Shown: one piece after another, positions 43,616 through 52,811 of the stretch
How positions within the stretch are numbered: the first letter of the stretch is position 1
Layout of the letters: each line of letters starts with the position of its first letter
From: Geobacter sp. SVR
GTDB lineage: Bacteria; Desulfobacterota; Desulfuromonadia; Geobacterales; Pseudopelobacteraceae
DNA: 64,000 bases
Direction: 5' to 3'
NCBI RefSeq assembly: GCF_016865365.1
Contig: NZ_AP024469.1
Location: forward strand, 2,138,501-2,202,500
The notes under the pieces: generated by a model
What the model was told of the DNA's origin: nothing
Database searches by the model: none
The model's input: only the letters and a program-made list of their open reading frames with translations
Translations under genes and position numbers: made by a program

Positions 43616-45283
43616 ATGCAGCGGTTGAACAACCTTAAAATAGGCACGAAACTGATCGTCGGATTTGTTGCGGTTGCTCTCATCGCCGGGGTAATCGGTA
43701 TGATCGGCATCAGCAAGATTCATCAGATCGGGGAGGCTGATACCAAGCTTTACGAGAGAATCGCAGTGCCGCTGGGTGATCTCGGAGATATCTCCACCAA
43801 CTTCCAGAGGATACGCGTCAATTCACGTGATGTCATCACAGCCGCCACGCTGGATGAAAAACAGAAATTCGCCGAGCGCATAAAGGAATTGAGGGCTGAA
43901 AACAGCACCCATGTTGCGGCGTTCGAGAAGACGATTCTTACCGACGAGGGGCGCAAGCTGTTCGAAGAGTACACGAAACTGCGCGCAGCCTACGGCGCTG
44001 AGCTGGACAAAGTTGTCGCGCTGGCGTTGCAGAACAAGAATGCCGAAGCTCAGGAACTGCTGAAAGGACCTGCAGGCAAGGTCTCGCGCGAATTGCAGAC
44101 CCAGATCGAAAAACTTGTCGAGGCCAAACTGAAACAGGGCCGTCTGATTGCCGCCGAAAATACTGCAATAGTAAAAGCGGCTTCCGGCCTGATGACCGGC
44201 CTGGCGATCGGTGGTGTTCTGCTGGCCGTTGCCCTGGGGGTATTTATTGCCCGTTCCATCACCCGTCCGATCAGTGAGGCGGTTGGTGTTGCCAATGCAT
44301 TGGCCAGCGGCGATCTGACCATGACGGTCGCTTCCCGTTCCAACGACGAAACCGGCCAGATGATGTCAGCCATCTCTACCATGGTCGACAAGCTCAAGCA
44401 GGTGGTTGGTGATGTCATGGTTGCTGCCGACAACGTTGCCAGCGGCAGCCAGGAACTTTCCGCCACTGCCCAGCAGCTGTCTCAAGGGGCCACCGAACAG
44501 GCTGCCAGCGCCGAGGAGATATCGTCTTCGATGGAGGAGATGAGTTCCAGCATCCGACAGAATGCAGACAACTCCGGTCAGACCGAAAAGATTGCGGTAA
44601 AAAGCGCTGCCGACGCTGCCAATGGTGGTGCGGCAGTAGCCGAAACCGTGGTGGCCATGAAGGAGATTGCCACCAAGATATCGATCATCGAGGAGATCGC
44701 CCGCCAGACCAACCTTCTGGCACTGAACGCCGCCATTGAAGCGGCCCGTGCTGGCGAGCACGGCAAGGGTTTTGCCGTGGTCGCCTCGGAGGTGCGCAAG
44801 CTGGCGGAGCGGAGCCAGGCTGCCGCCGGCGAAATCAGTACCCTTTCCACACGCAGCGTCCAGGTGGCGGAGACTGCTGGTGAGATGCTGAACAAGATGG
44901 TGCCTGACATCCAGAAGACGGCCGAGCTTGTGCAGGAGATATCTGCCTCCAGCCGGGAGCAGGACAGCGGTGCCGAGCAGATCAGCAAGGCCATCCAGCA
45001 ACTGGACAGCGTCATTCAGCAGAACGCCTCCGCCTCCGAGGAGATGGCCTCCACCTCGGAAGAACTTTCGGGGCAGGCTGAGCAGCTCAAGGATGCTATC
45101 GGCTTTTTCCGCATCGACAGCAGAATGCAGGTTGCCGCTGCGCGCCGTCCCGTGCGGACGGCGGTGCGGATCGCGTCGGTGGTGAAGGGTTCGGACAGGT
45201 CCTCCGGGAGGGAATTTTCGGGGATTGCCCTGGATATGGGGAGCGGCCGGGACCATCTGGACGACGAATTCGAAAGATTTTAA
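43616..45283 (+). CDS. Methyl-accepting chemotaxis protein (chemoreceptor 2)
   Basis: 555 residues, the same total length as chemoreceptor 1. Membrane helix (about 12-33), a different periplasmic four-helix sensor (about 34-190, [25 protein letters not shown]), second helix, HAMP. From MVDKLKQVV onwards 301 residues differ from chemoreceptor 1 only at two sites (Gly to Ser, Pro to Ser). It also ends DDEFERF. GGGGAGGA precedes the ATG. So two receptors with distinct inputs share one signalling output module, and probably one CheR/CheB/CheA set. Confidence 0.93.
   Translation: MQRLNNLKIGTKLIVGFVAVALIAGVIGMIGISKIHQIGEADTKLYERIAVPLGDLGDISTNFQRIRVNSRDVITAATLDEKQKFAERIKELRAENSTHVAAFEKTILTDEGRKLFEEYTKLRAAYGAELDKVVALALQNKNAEAQELLKGPAGKVSRELQTQIEKLVEAKLKQGRLIAAENTAIVKAASGLMTGLAIGGVLLAVALGVFIARSITRPISEAVGVANALASGDLTMTVASRSNDETGQMMSAISTMVDKLKQVVGDVMVAADNVASGSQELSATAQQLSQGATEQAASAEEISSSMEEMSSSIRQNADNSGQTEKIAVKSAADAANGGAAVAETVVAMKEIATKISIIEEIARQTNLLALNAAIEAARAGEHGKGFAVVASEVRKLAERSQAAAGEISTLSTRSVQVAETAGEMLNKMVPDIQKTAELVQEISASSREQDSGAEQISKAIQQLDSVIQQNASASEEMASTSEELSGQAEQLKDAIGFFRIDSRMQVAAARRPVRTAVRIASVVKGSDRSSGREFSGIALDMGSGRDHLDDEFERF
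44381..45283 (+). repeat. Direct repeat copy B (cytoplasmic half of chemoreceptor gene)
   Basis: Second copy of the 903-base repeat described at 40034-40936. It includes the coding end of the receptor gene to its stop codon. Confidence 0.9.
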
Positions 45284-45430
45284 CGGCTTTTGAAGTAAAA
45301 TTTTATTACTGGTCAGGCTTTGCCATGATAATGTGTCGAAACCGGATCGTCACCCGCAATAGCCCGTCATGGGCGGATTGGTGATGCATCTGTTGATATC
45401 TAATTATGATGGGATGTCAGGAGCATACCA

Positions 45431-47764
45431 GTGACGGCTGCCAGTCAAACTATTCTTCTTGTTGAGGACGATCCCGGACACGTTGAACTAGTCCGTTACG
45501 CATTCGCAACATCTCCGGATGTGATGGAGCTTGTCGTGGCCGGTTCTGTTGCTTCCGCCTGCGAACATCTGGAAGTATCGATGCCGGCCGTGATCCTCTG
45601 CGACTACCGGTTGCCCGACGGTACCGGTCTGGAAATTCTGCGGCGTCATGCCGTGCCTGCCGAAAGGTATTTGCCCAGGCCCCCTTTTGTCCTGCTGACG
45701 AGCCATGGCGACGAAGTTATTGCCGTGGAGGCGATGAAGGCCGGTGCGACCGATTATATCGTGAAAAGCGATGTGTCGCTTTCCTCGCTTCCCGGTCTGT
45801 GCCGCGCACTTGTCCGCGAACATTGCCTGAGAGTGGAAAAGGACCGGGCGCAGGAAGAATTGCGCGAATCCGAAGCCCGCTTCAGATCGATCACTGAAAC
45901 CGCTGCCGATGCCATCATCTCCGTGGATGAAGATGGCAGGATCATCTTCTGCAACCGGTCAGCCGCTGACATGTTCGGGTACGAGCACACTGATCTGCCC
46001 GGGCGGTTATTGGAGGTACTGATACCGGAGAAATCGAGAAAAGCACACCGCGCCGGTGTTGCTGCCTGGAAAGCGGCCGGGGGGGGCTGCTCGGCTGGTC
46101 AGATCAGCACAATGGCTCTGAGGAGTGACGGCAGGGAATTTCCGGTACAGTTCTCCCTGTCGAGCTGGACCGGCCAGGATGGCGCCTACTGCTACACCGC
46201 CATAATCCGCGACATTACCACACTGAAGCATGCTGAGCAGATGCGGCAACTCTCGGAACAGCGGTTCCGGGAGGTACTCAAGAATATCAACCTGGTCGCA
46301 GTGATACTTGATCCCCTCGGGAACATCGAATTCTGTAACGATTTCCTTCTCGATCTCACGGGCTGGAAACATGACGAGGTGATCGGGACGGACTGGTTCG
46401 AGCGATTCGTTTCTACCGACATGCGGGCCACCCGTAAAGGGCTTTTCACGTCGGGCATCCTGAACGGGGATTTGTCGTACAACCTGGAGTACCCGATCCT
46501 GTGCCGCTCCGGGGCCAGCCGCACGATCGTATGGAACAGAACCTTGCTGCGCAATGCGGATAACGTTGTTGCAGGTGTTGCCAGCATCGGTATCGACATA
46601 ACGGACAAGCAGCAGTTGGAAATTCAGTTGCGACATGCCCAAAAGATGGAGGCAATCGGGCAGTTGGCCGGCGGTGTTGCTCACGACTTCAACAACATTC
46701 TCACCGTCATTCTCGGGTACTGTACCCTGATGAGGCAGAATGCCGTTGCCGATTCTGAAACGCGTTTCAATCTGGACCAGGTCATCGTCTCGGCCGAACG
46801 TGCCGCCAACCTGACCCAGGGGTTGCTGGCCTTCAGCAGGAAGGAAACCCTGAATTCCCAGCCCCACAACCTCAATGAAATCGTGCGAAATCTTCAGCGA
46901 TTCCTGATCCGGATCATCGGCGAGGATATCCGGCTTGAGTCGGTCTGCTGCGATAAGCCGCTCAGGGTGTTCGTCGATCAGGCGCAAATCGACCAGGTCC
47001 TGATGAACCTGGCGACCAATGCCCGTGATGCGATGCCCAAAGGGGGATTGCTGAACATAACCACGTCGGAGTGTGATCTCGATGCCGCCTTTGTGGAACG
47101 CCACGGTGAAGGGGTGCCGGGACGCTATGCCCTGATAACCGTTGTGGACACCGGCAGCGGCATGGATGAAGAGATCCGCAAAAGGATCTTCGAACCTTTC
47201 TACACTACCAAGGATGTGGGCAAAGGGACCGGTCTGGGGCTCTCCATCGCTTACGGCGTCATAAAACAGCACAACGGCTTCATCACCGTGTCCAGCGAAC
47301 CCGGCCGGGGCACGACCTTTAAAATCTATCTGCCTCTTCTGGGGCAGGAACCGGTGGCGCACGGGAGGGATTATTCAGCACCCAGTCTCGGCCCGGGGGG
47401 GGAAACCATACTGGTGGTCGAGGATGAACCTGCGGTCCGCAAAATTGTGGAAACGGTCCTCAGGCAATTCAATTTCGAGGTTATCCTGGCAGTGGACGGT
47501 CAGGATGGCATCGAAAAATTTAAAGCCAACCGCGAGAAGGTCGAGCTGGTTCTGATGGACATCATCATGCCCGGGCTCAACGGTCGCGAGGCGGCCGAGA
47601 AAATCCAACAGCTCAAGCCGGGGGTGAAAATTCTGTTCATCAGCGGTTACACATCCGACATCATCCGGCATCGCGGAGATATGGACGATGGTGCCAACAT
47701 CCTCATGAAACCGGTTCAGCCGATTGCGCTTCTGCGAAAGATCAGAGAGATACTAGGTAGTTGA
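45431..47764 (+). CDS. Hybrid sensor kinase (REC-PAS-PAS-HisKA-HATPase-REC)
   Basis: 777 residues, no membrane helix. N-terminal receiver (about 5-125, LLVEDDPGH, Asp in ILCDYRLPDG), two PAS domains (about 150-265 and 275-385), phosphoacceptor His in GGVAHDFNNILTV, ATPase motifs VDTGSGMDEEIRKRIFEPF and GTGLGLSIAYG, and a C-terminal receiver (about 660-775, VVEDEP, Asp in VLMDIIMPG, Lys in MKPVQP). The two receivers flank the kinase, giving a relay inside one chain. GTG start with AGGAG upstream. It stands between chemoreceptor 2 and cytochrome P460-like gene, so it may feed the che pathway or act beside it; output gene unknown. Confidence 0.9.
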   Translation: MTAASQTILLVEDDPGHVELVRYAFATSPDVMELVVAGSVASACEHLEVSMPAVILCDYRLPDGTGLEILRRHAVPAERYLPRPPFVLLTSHGDEVIAVEAMKAGATDYIVKSDVSLSSLPGLCRALVREHCLRVEKDRAQEELRESEARFRSITETAADAIISVDEDGRIIFCNRSAADMFGYEHTDLPGRLLEVLIPEKSRKAHRAGVAAWKAAGGGCSAGQISTMALRSDGREFPVQFSLSSWTGQDGAYCYTAIIRDITTLKHAEQMRQLSEQRFREVLKNINLVAVILDPLGNIEFCNDFLLDLTGWKHDEVIGTDWFERFVSTDMRATRKGLFTSGILNGDLSYNLEYPILCRSGASRTIVWNRTLLRNADNVVAGVASIGIDITDKQQLEIQLRHAQKMEAIGQLAGGVAHDFNNILTVILGYCTLMRQNAVADSETRFNLDQVIVSAERAANLTQGLLAFSRKETLNSQPHNLNEIVRNLQRFLIRIIGEDIRLESVCCDKPLRVFVDQAQIDQVLMNLATNARDAMPKGGLLNITTSECDLDAAFVERHGEGVPGRYALITVVDTGSGMDEEIRKRIFEPFYTTKDVGKGTGLGLSIAYGVIKQHNGFITVSSEPGRGTTFKIYLPLLGQEPVAHGRDYSAPSLGPGGETILVVEDEPAVRKIVETVLRQFNFEVILAVDGQDGIEKFKANREKVELVLMDIIMPGLNGREAAEKIQQLKPGVKILFISGYTSDIIRHRGDMDDGANILMKPVQPIALLRKIREILGS

Positions 47765-47987
47765 TGACGGTTGTTTGAAGAATCACACGAAGAGCACGAT
47801 CCGGCGCCCTGAGTGCCGAAATGCCGCAACCGGTGTGGTTTTCGGACGTTGACAGATTTGTTGCGGTGCATGGTAGAAGTGCCTATCGAAGAACGGAGTG
47901 CCGTCTCCGTGGTGCCGGTTCGCCCCGCACTCCTCCCGGCACTCCGGCGGCAGAGCGACAGAAAAAAAGATCGGAGGACTAATTATT

Positions 47988-48458
47988 ATGAAGAAGATAC
48001 TGATTTCCTGCGCGACCACACTCGCACTGCTCCCTTCCCTGGTTGTGGCGGCTGCGTCCCCCCCCCTTCCGAAGGGTTACGTGCAATGGCAGAAAAGCGA
48101 GCGTAAGGTGGTAACCGAGAAAAGCTCGCTCTTCTATGGCATTCACTACATCTATGCCGATAAAAAGGCCATGCAGGGCTATCGGGCAGGTAACCGCTTC
48201 CCGGAAGGAAGCACGATCGTCGTGGACTTTTACAACATCAAGGATGGTTCTCCGGAGGATGGCGCCAAAAACATGGTCGTCCTGATGCGCAAGGATAAGC
48301 GCGTGAAAGAAACCGGAGGGTGGCTGTTCGCGGGATACGGTGCAGACGGAAAACCGAGCGGAATGAATCCGGTCACCACCTGCTTCGGTTGCCATAAGAA
48401 GGATGCCGCCGAGAAGGACTACGTCATTTCCACCATCAAAGATTTCAAAGTCAAATAG
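47988..48458 (+). CDS. Periplasmic cytochrome P460-like c-type heme protein
   Basis: 156 residues. Signal peptide (about 1-20, MKKILISCATTLALLPSLVVAA), one CxxCH site (CFGCH near the C-terminus), and the cytochrome P460 family pattern (GYVQWQKSERKVVTEKSSL, FPEGSTIVVDFYNI, GWLFAGYG). Known members oxidise hydroxylamine or bind NO, using a heme-Lys cross-link; whether this one does is untested. ATG 47988 has TCGGAGGA nine bases upstream. Its stop and the kinase gene nearly touch (TAG, then GTG overlapping by one base, and ATG 48476), so heme protein and kinase may be coupled. Confidence 0.85.
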   Translation: MKKILISCATTLALLPSLVVAAASPPLPKGYVQWQKSERKVVTEKSSLFYGIHYIYADKKAMQGYRAGNRFPEGSTIVVDFYNIKDGSPEDGAKNMVVLMRKDKRVKETGGWLFAGYGADGKPSGMNPVTTCFGCHKKDAAEKDYVISTIKDFKVK

Positions 48459-48475
48459 TGAAGGCCGGAGCAGGC

Positions 48476-49678
48476 ATGACGGACGGTATCAGGTCACTGA
48501 ACGGCGAACCGGCCAGGATCCTTGTCGTGGATGATGAAGAGGGGATTCTCTGCATACTTGCCCATCACCTCGGTAAATATGGCGCCCCGGTCCGCACGGC
48601 CTCCTGTCCGGCCGAAGCCTATGACGTCATAAGCGAAAGCGAATTCGACGTCATTCTGACCGATGTGACCATGCCGGGTGAAGACGGCATCACCTTTCTG
48701 GGAAAGGTGCACGAACGCTTGCCTGATGTGCCGGTCATCATCATGACCGGATACGCCAAACTTCAGTATGCTGTCGATGCCATCAAGAACGGCGCTTTTG
48801 ATTTTATTCATAAACCGTTCGATTTTGCCCATCTCGACTCAGTGATTGCCAAGGCCATCAAATTCAGCTATTTGCGGCGCCTCGAGAGAAACTACAATGC
48901 AGAGCTTGAAAAGACCGTTATCCGGCGCACCAATGAACTGAAAGAAACCCTTGCGGAACTGGATGCCGCCAGGGAGGCGCTGTTCACGGCAACCCAGCAG
49001 AAAAACCGTTTCATGTCAACGATCACCCACGAGATGCGGACCCCCATGAACGGAGTTATCGGTGCGCTGGAACTGTTGATGGATGAAGAGCTGACAGGCT
49101 CCCGGCGCGAGTATGCCGTGCTTGCGCGGCAGGCCTCCGACAACATGCTTGACCTGATCGACCGGCTGCTTTCCTTTGCCGATGGTACGACGCGTTCCCC
49201 TGTCGTGCCGAATGCCTGGATGGATATCGCCGGCACCATCGGGGCGGTGGCACGTGAGCATCGCCCGCAGTTCGCCGCCAAGGGGCTGGCATTCGACGTG
49301 CTGATTGACTCCGCGTTGCCGGAGCGGATCATGTGCGACCGGGAAAAGTTGTCGCGTCTGCTGGATATCCTGCTGGGGAATTCCCTCAAATTCACCGAGC
49401 AGGGCTTCGTCCGGCTGGATGTTTCGGAGCAGAACAAGGACGGGAGGGGCGCCGTCCGTTTCTGCGTGAGCGACAGCGGTATAGGCATACCTGAGGACAT
49501 GCTTGAGCGCATCTTCGATCCCTTTACCCAGGTGGACAGTTCGCTGACACGCCGGTACGGCGGTGCCGGGCTCGGACTCAGCATCGCGCGCCAGATCTCG
49601 CTGCTACTCAATGGCGACCTCAGCGCCACCAGCGTTGAGGGACAGGGTAGCAGTTTCCATTTCCTGATGCATGTTTGA
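48476..49678 (+). CDS. Receiver-histidine kinase (REC-HisKA-HATPase)
   Basis: 400 residues from ATG 48476 (GGAG six bases upstream); an in-frame GTG at 48458 overlapping the previous stop is the alternative. Receiver (about 10-125, VVDDEEG, Asp in ILTDVTMPGEDG, Lys in HKPFDF), a coiled linker, phosphoacceptor His in FMSTITHEMRTPMNG, and ATPase with SDSGIGIPEDMLERIFDPF and GGAGLGLSIARQ. No periplasmic sensor, so it takes a phosphate or a protein contact as signal. Likely partner of the lone receiver that follows. Confidence 0.88.
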   Translation: MTDGIRSLNGEPARILVVDDEEGILCILAHHLGKYGAPVRTASCPAEAYDVISESEFDVILTDVTMPGEDGITFLGKVHERLPDVPVIIMTGYAKLQYAVDAIKNGAFDFIHKPFDFAHLDSVIAKAIKFSYLRRLERNYNAELEKTVIRRTNELKETLAELDAAREALFTATQQKNRFMSTITHEMRTPMNGVIGALELLMDEELTGSRREYAVLARQASDNMLDLIDRLLSFADGTTRSPVVPNAWMDIAGTIGAVAREHRPQFAAKGLAFDVLIDSALPERIMCDREKLSRLLDILLGNSLKFTEQGFVRLDVSEQNKDGRGAVRFCVSDSGIGIPEDMLERIFDPFTQVDSSLTRRYGGAGLGLSIARQISLLLNGDLSATSVEGQGSSFHFLMHV

Positions 49679-49713
49679 CGAATCTGCACAGTGGCTGTTC
49701 AAAGGAGAAGCAT

Positions 49714-50112
49714 GTGAAATGCCTGATAGCAGAGGATGACTTCATTTCCCGCCGAATACTGAAAGACCTCCTGAGCGGTCATTTCGACTGCGACATCGCC
49801 ATCAACGGGGAAGAGGCCGTGGCCTCCTTCCGCCTGTCCCACGAGGGCAGGCGCCCCTACGACCTGATCTGCATGGATATCATGATGCCCTCCATGGATG
49901 GACAGGAAGCCCTGCGTCAGATCCGGCAGTTCGAGGTTGAAATGGGAGTTCCCCAGCCCCATGAGGTCAAGGTGATCATGACCACTGCCCTGGATGACCC
50001 CCATAGCGTGATCTCTTCCTATTACCGGGGGGGAGCGACCTCATATCTGGTGAAGCCCATCACGAGACAAAAATTGATGCAGGAATTGCGGCAACTCCAA
50101 CTCATTACCTGA
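49714..50112 (+). CDS. Stand-alone receiver domain protein
   Basis: 132 residues, a receiver with acidic AEDD, Asp55 in LICMDIMMPSMDG and Lys in LVKPITRQ. GTG 49714 follows AAAGGAG; an upstream TTG is in frame but overlaps the previous gene's stop. It may be a phosphate carrier from the kinase before it to the MCP-like/CheA system. It has the FRLSHEG insertion near residues 39-45, unlike CheY. Confidence 0.87.
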   Translation: MKCLIAEDDFISRRILKDLLSGHFDCDIAINGEEAVASFRLSHEGRRPYDLICMDIMMPSMDGQEALRQIRQFEVEMGVPQPHEVKVIMTTALDDPHSVISSYYRGGATSYLVKPITRQKLMQELRQLQLIT

Positions 50113-50131
50113 AACCCTACAGGAATCCGAA

Positions 50132-51982
50132 ATGTCTTCAACGCCCCTACAATTCTCTACCGGTTCCCCTTCATCCCAGCCCGATCATACCGATGTGCTG
50201 GCTTCGTGGAAGATGAAGGTTTTGCCTTCCATCGATACTCTTCGCATGGTAGCAGGAACGACTGAAGATGAATTCCTGCAGATCGGTTCCCAGTTACAGG
50301 AATTTTATCTCCGCTCATCGGAGATCGCTTCGATGGCCAATCAACTGGTTGAAACCGTCTCGGGTGAAAGAGCCCATTCGGTTGTTGCCAGGCTCCGTGA
50401 AATGATCGCGGACATGGGGGCCTACTTGGCCGGCGAGCGCGAACAAAGCCAGGCCAATTATGCTGTTCTGGAGAAGATCTCCGGACTGCTTGACCAGGTG
50501 TCCCAGCCACTGGAGGGATTCCAGAAGATGTACAAGGTGCTGCGGATGCTGAGTACCTCCACCAAGATCGAGAGCGCCCGCATTGGCGAGAAGGGCAGCG
50601 GTTTCCTCACGCTTGCGATGGATGTGGAAAAACTCTCCCACTTGGTCAATGACAAATCGGGAAATATCCTCGCTCATCGCCAGGGACTGATAACCATCAT
50701 CAACGACGACCTGCGTATTGTACGATCGACTGAATCCTCCCAAGGCAGCGAGGTCAATTCCGTTCTGAACAATATTTCGGCCTGTCTCGAGCAGTTGAGC
50801 GCGGTCAACGAACAGTGCAGCCGCTCCGGGGAACTCATCTCCTCCGTTTCCGGCGAAATTTCGCGGAACATAGGCGAAGTGGTGGCTTCCCTGCAGGCGC
50901 ACGATATGACCAGGCAGCAGATCGAGCATATTGTCGAAGCGCTGGAGGTGTTGACCGCCGATTATGAGGCCCAGGGGGAGCGTACGGCAGAGGCTGGACA
51001 ATACCGCGGCCTGGTAGTTGAAACAGGCGATGTATGCGAACTCCAGGCAGCTCAGCTGAGTCATGCCTCTGCGGAGCTGTCCGCGGCGGTCGATTCGGTG
51101 AGGGAAAATCTGCTCGATATCGCCAGCAAGCAGTCGCACATGACGACACAAACCCTGTCCGTTACCGGTGCGGCAGGTTCTTCGGGACATTCTTTCATCG
51201 AGGAGATGCGCCGCGGACTTTCGGCCGTAACAGCGGTGCTTGCCCGATGCGCTCAGTCGGACCGTGACATGTCGGCTACTATGAAGAGCGTTGCGGAAAC
51301 CATCGGACAAATTACCGGCTTTGTCACTGATATCGAAGACATCGGTTCCGAAATCGACCTGATCGCACTCAATTCGCAGATAAAAGCAGCCCACACGGGC
51401 ACCGAAGGGGCGGCCCTGGGGGTGCTGGCCGAGGCGATCAAGCGGCTGTCGGTGGATGCGGTTGCCCAGACCGAATCGGTTTCGCAGATACTGATCAGAA
51501 TCAACGAGGAAACCGGTCATCTTTTTGAGGACGCCGGGGACGACGATCAGATTTCCGCAGCACGGATAACCGCTCTGGAAGAGGATCTGACGAAGGTTCT
51601 GGTAACCCTTGAACACATGAATGCCGAGCAGGAAGAACAGCTTTCCGCTCTGAACGGGAAGGTCCTGAGCCTGGGCAGGGATATTGAAAGAACGACCTCC
51701 GGCATCAATGCCCACGAAAAGGCCGCGGCCATGACGGGAGAAGTACTTGCCACCCTGGAGGAAATCAAGGTCCAGGCCAGGGAGCGTGAGCCGGCCAGCA
51801 CCGAATTCAAGAACAACCTGCGCCACTTGCAGGAGCGTTACACCATGCAGAGCGAACGGCATATCCACGAAGCCATCGCTAAAAGCCGGGCCGGTGGGGC
51901 AGGCAGGGAGCCTGTCGCGGTGCAACGGACCGAGCCGAACGGCAGCGAAGCGGAATTTGGTGATAATGTGGACCTTTTTTAG
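50132..51982 (+). CDS. Soluble MCP-like signalling protein with degenerate tip
   Basis: 616 residues, almost all helix, no membrane segment. Two helical regions: an N-terminal part (about 20-300) and a C-terminal MCP-like part (about 320-520). The tip region IDLIALNSQIKAAHTGTEGAALGVLAEAIKRL (about 408-440) matches the chemoreceptor hairpin [21 protein letters not shown] only partly: EAAR has become KAAH. It may still dock to CheA/CheW or may instead be an adaptor. It sits 20 bases after the lone receiver and before a STAS gene and cheY. No known name. Confidence 0.7.
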   Translation: MSSTPLQFSTGSPSSQPDHTDVLASWKMKVLPSIDTLRMVAGTTEDEFLQIGSQLQEFYLRSSEIASMANQLVETVSGERAHSVVARLREMIADMGAYLAGEREQSQANYAVLEKISGLLDQVSQPLEGFQKMYKVLRMLSTSTKIESARIGEKGSGFLTLAMDVEKLSHLVNDKSGNILAHRQGLITIINDDLRIVRSTESSQGSEVNSVLNNISACLEQLSAVNEQCSRSGELISSVSGEISRNIGEVVASLQAHDMTRQQIEHIVEALEVLTADYEAQGERTAEAGQYRGLVVETGDVCELQAAQLSHASAELSAAVDSVRENLLDIASKQSHMTTQTLSVTGAAGSSGHSFIEEMRRGLSAVTAVLARCAQSDRDMSATMKSVAETIGQITGFVTDIEDIGSEIDLIALNSQIKAAHTGTEGAALGVLAEAIKRLSVDAVAQTESVSQILIRINEETGHLFEDAGDDDQISAARITALEEDLTKVLVTLEHMNAEQEEQLSALNGKVLSLGRDIERTTSGINAHEKAAAMTGEVLATLEEIKVQAREREPASTEFKNNLRHLQERYTMQSERHIHEAIAKSRAGGAGREPVAVQRTEPNGSEAEFGDNVDLF

Positions 51983-52042
51983 GAATTGGCTGAAGGGATG
52001 CAGCTTTTTGATTTTCTGTGACTTGCACAGGCGCGGGAGAAG

Positions 52043-52408
52043 ATGATGAAAGATCACAAGATCGTTAAGCATTCGGCAGCCGACGGATCATCTGTGACCG
52101 TATCCCTGAACGGCACCCTGAATATCGAGGATGCGGCCGAATTCCGAGAGGTGCTGACTGCGGCCCTTCGCGATGCCCCGACGGTCCTTCTGGATGCCCG
52201 GCAGCTCGTCCAGGTGGATATATCCATTCTTCAGATTATCTGTTCCGCCTGCAGGACGGCGGCCGAAGGGCGTCTTGCGTTTCAGCCGGAAGACGGACTG
52301 CCCGACAGCATACGGACATTTGTCGGCAATATCGGCGCGCGGATGGGATCAGTCTGCAGCCGGAACAACAATGAACCCTGTACATGGTTTGGAGGAGGGA
52401 AGCAATGA
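52043..52408 (+). CDS. STAS-domain protein (anti-sigma-antagonist/MlaB-like)
   Basis: 121 residues: SVTVSLNGTLNIEDAAEFREVLTAALRDAPTVLLDARQLVQVDISILQIICSACRTA is the STAS fold pattern, with a Ser at DIS in the place of the usual phosphorylatable site. STAS proteins switch partners in other systems; in a che cluster the target is unknown. C-terminus has a Cys-containing tail (SVCSRNNNEPCTWFGGG). ATG 52043 (or 52046) follows GGGAGA. Overlaps cheY by four bases. Confidence 0.82.
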   Translation: MMKDHKIVKHSAADGSSVTVSLNGTLNIEDAAEFREVLTAALRDAPTVLLDARQLVQVDISILQIICSACRTAAEGRLAFQPEDGLPDSIRTFVGNIGARMGSVCSRNNNEPCTWFGGGKQ

Positions 52409-52770
52409 GTAAGGTTATCATGACGGCCGATGACTCGGCCAGTGTGCGTCAGATGGTGTGTTTCACGCTCAAGCAGAACGGTTACGATGTCGTCGAGGCG
52501 GTGGATGGCAGGGATGCGCTTGCCAAACTGGCCGGTCAGAAGGTCGACATGCTGATTACTGACCTCAACATGCCCAACGCGAACGGCCTCGACCTGATCA
52601 AAGGCGTGCGCTCCGGCGGGATCAACAAGTTTATCCCCATCATCATGCTCACCACGGAATCCCAGGACGCGAAGAAAAGCGAGGGCAAGGCGGCCGGGGC
52701 AACGGGCTGGATCGTCAAACCTTTCAAACCCGAACAGTTGATCGCCGTGGTCAAAAAAGTTCTCGGTTGA
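52405..52770 (+). CDS. cheY: Chemotaxis response regulator CheY
   Basis: 121 residues, the length of a CheY. DD near residue 9-10, Asp53 in LITDLNMPNANG, Thr83/Thr84 in MLTTES and Lys104 in WIVKPFKP. ATG 52405 overlaps the STAS stop (ATGA) and has GGAGGAGGGA just upstream; a longer start at 52384 is not needed. It is the likely CheA substrate and the output of the cluster. Confidence 0.93.
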   Translation: MSKVIMTADDSASVRQMVCFTLKQNGYDVVEAVDGRDALAKLAGQKVDMLITDLNMPNANGLDLIKGVRSGGINKFIPIIMLTTESQDAKKSEGKAAGATGWIVKPFKPEQLIAVVKKVLG

Positions 52771-52811
52771 GCGAGCGTACCACCTCGAAAGCTGTACTTT
52801 GAAAGGCTGCC

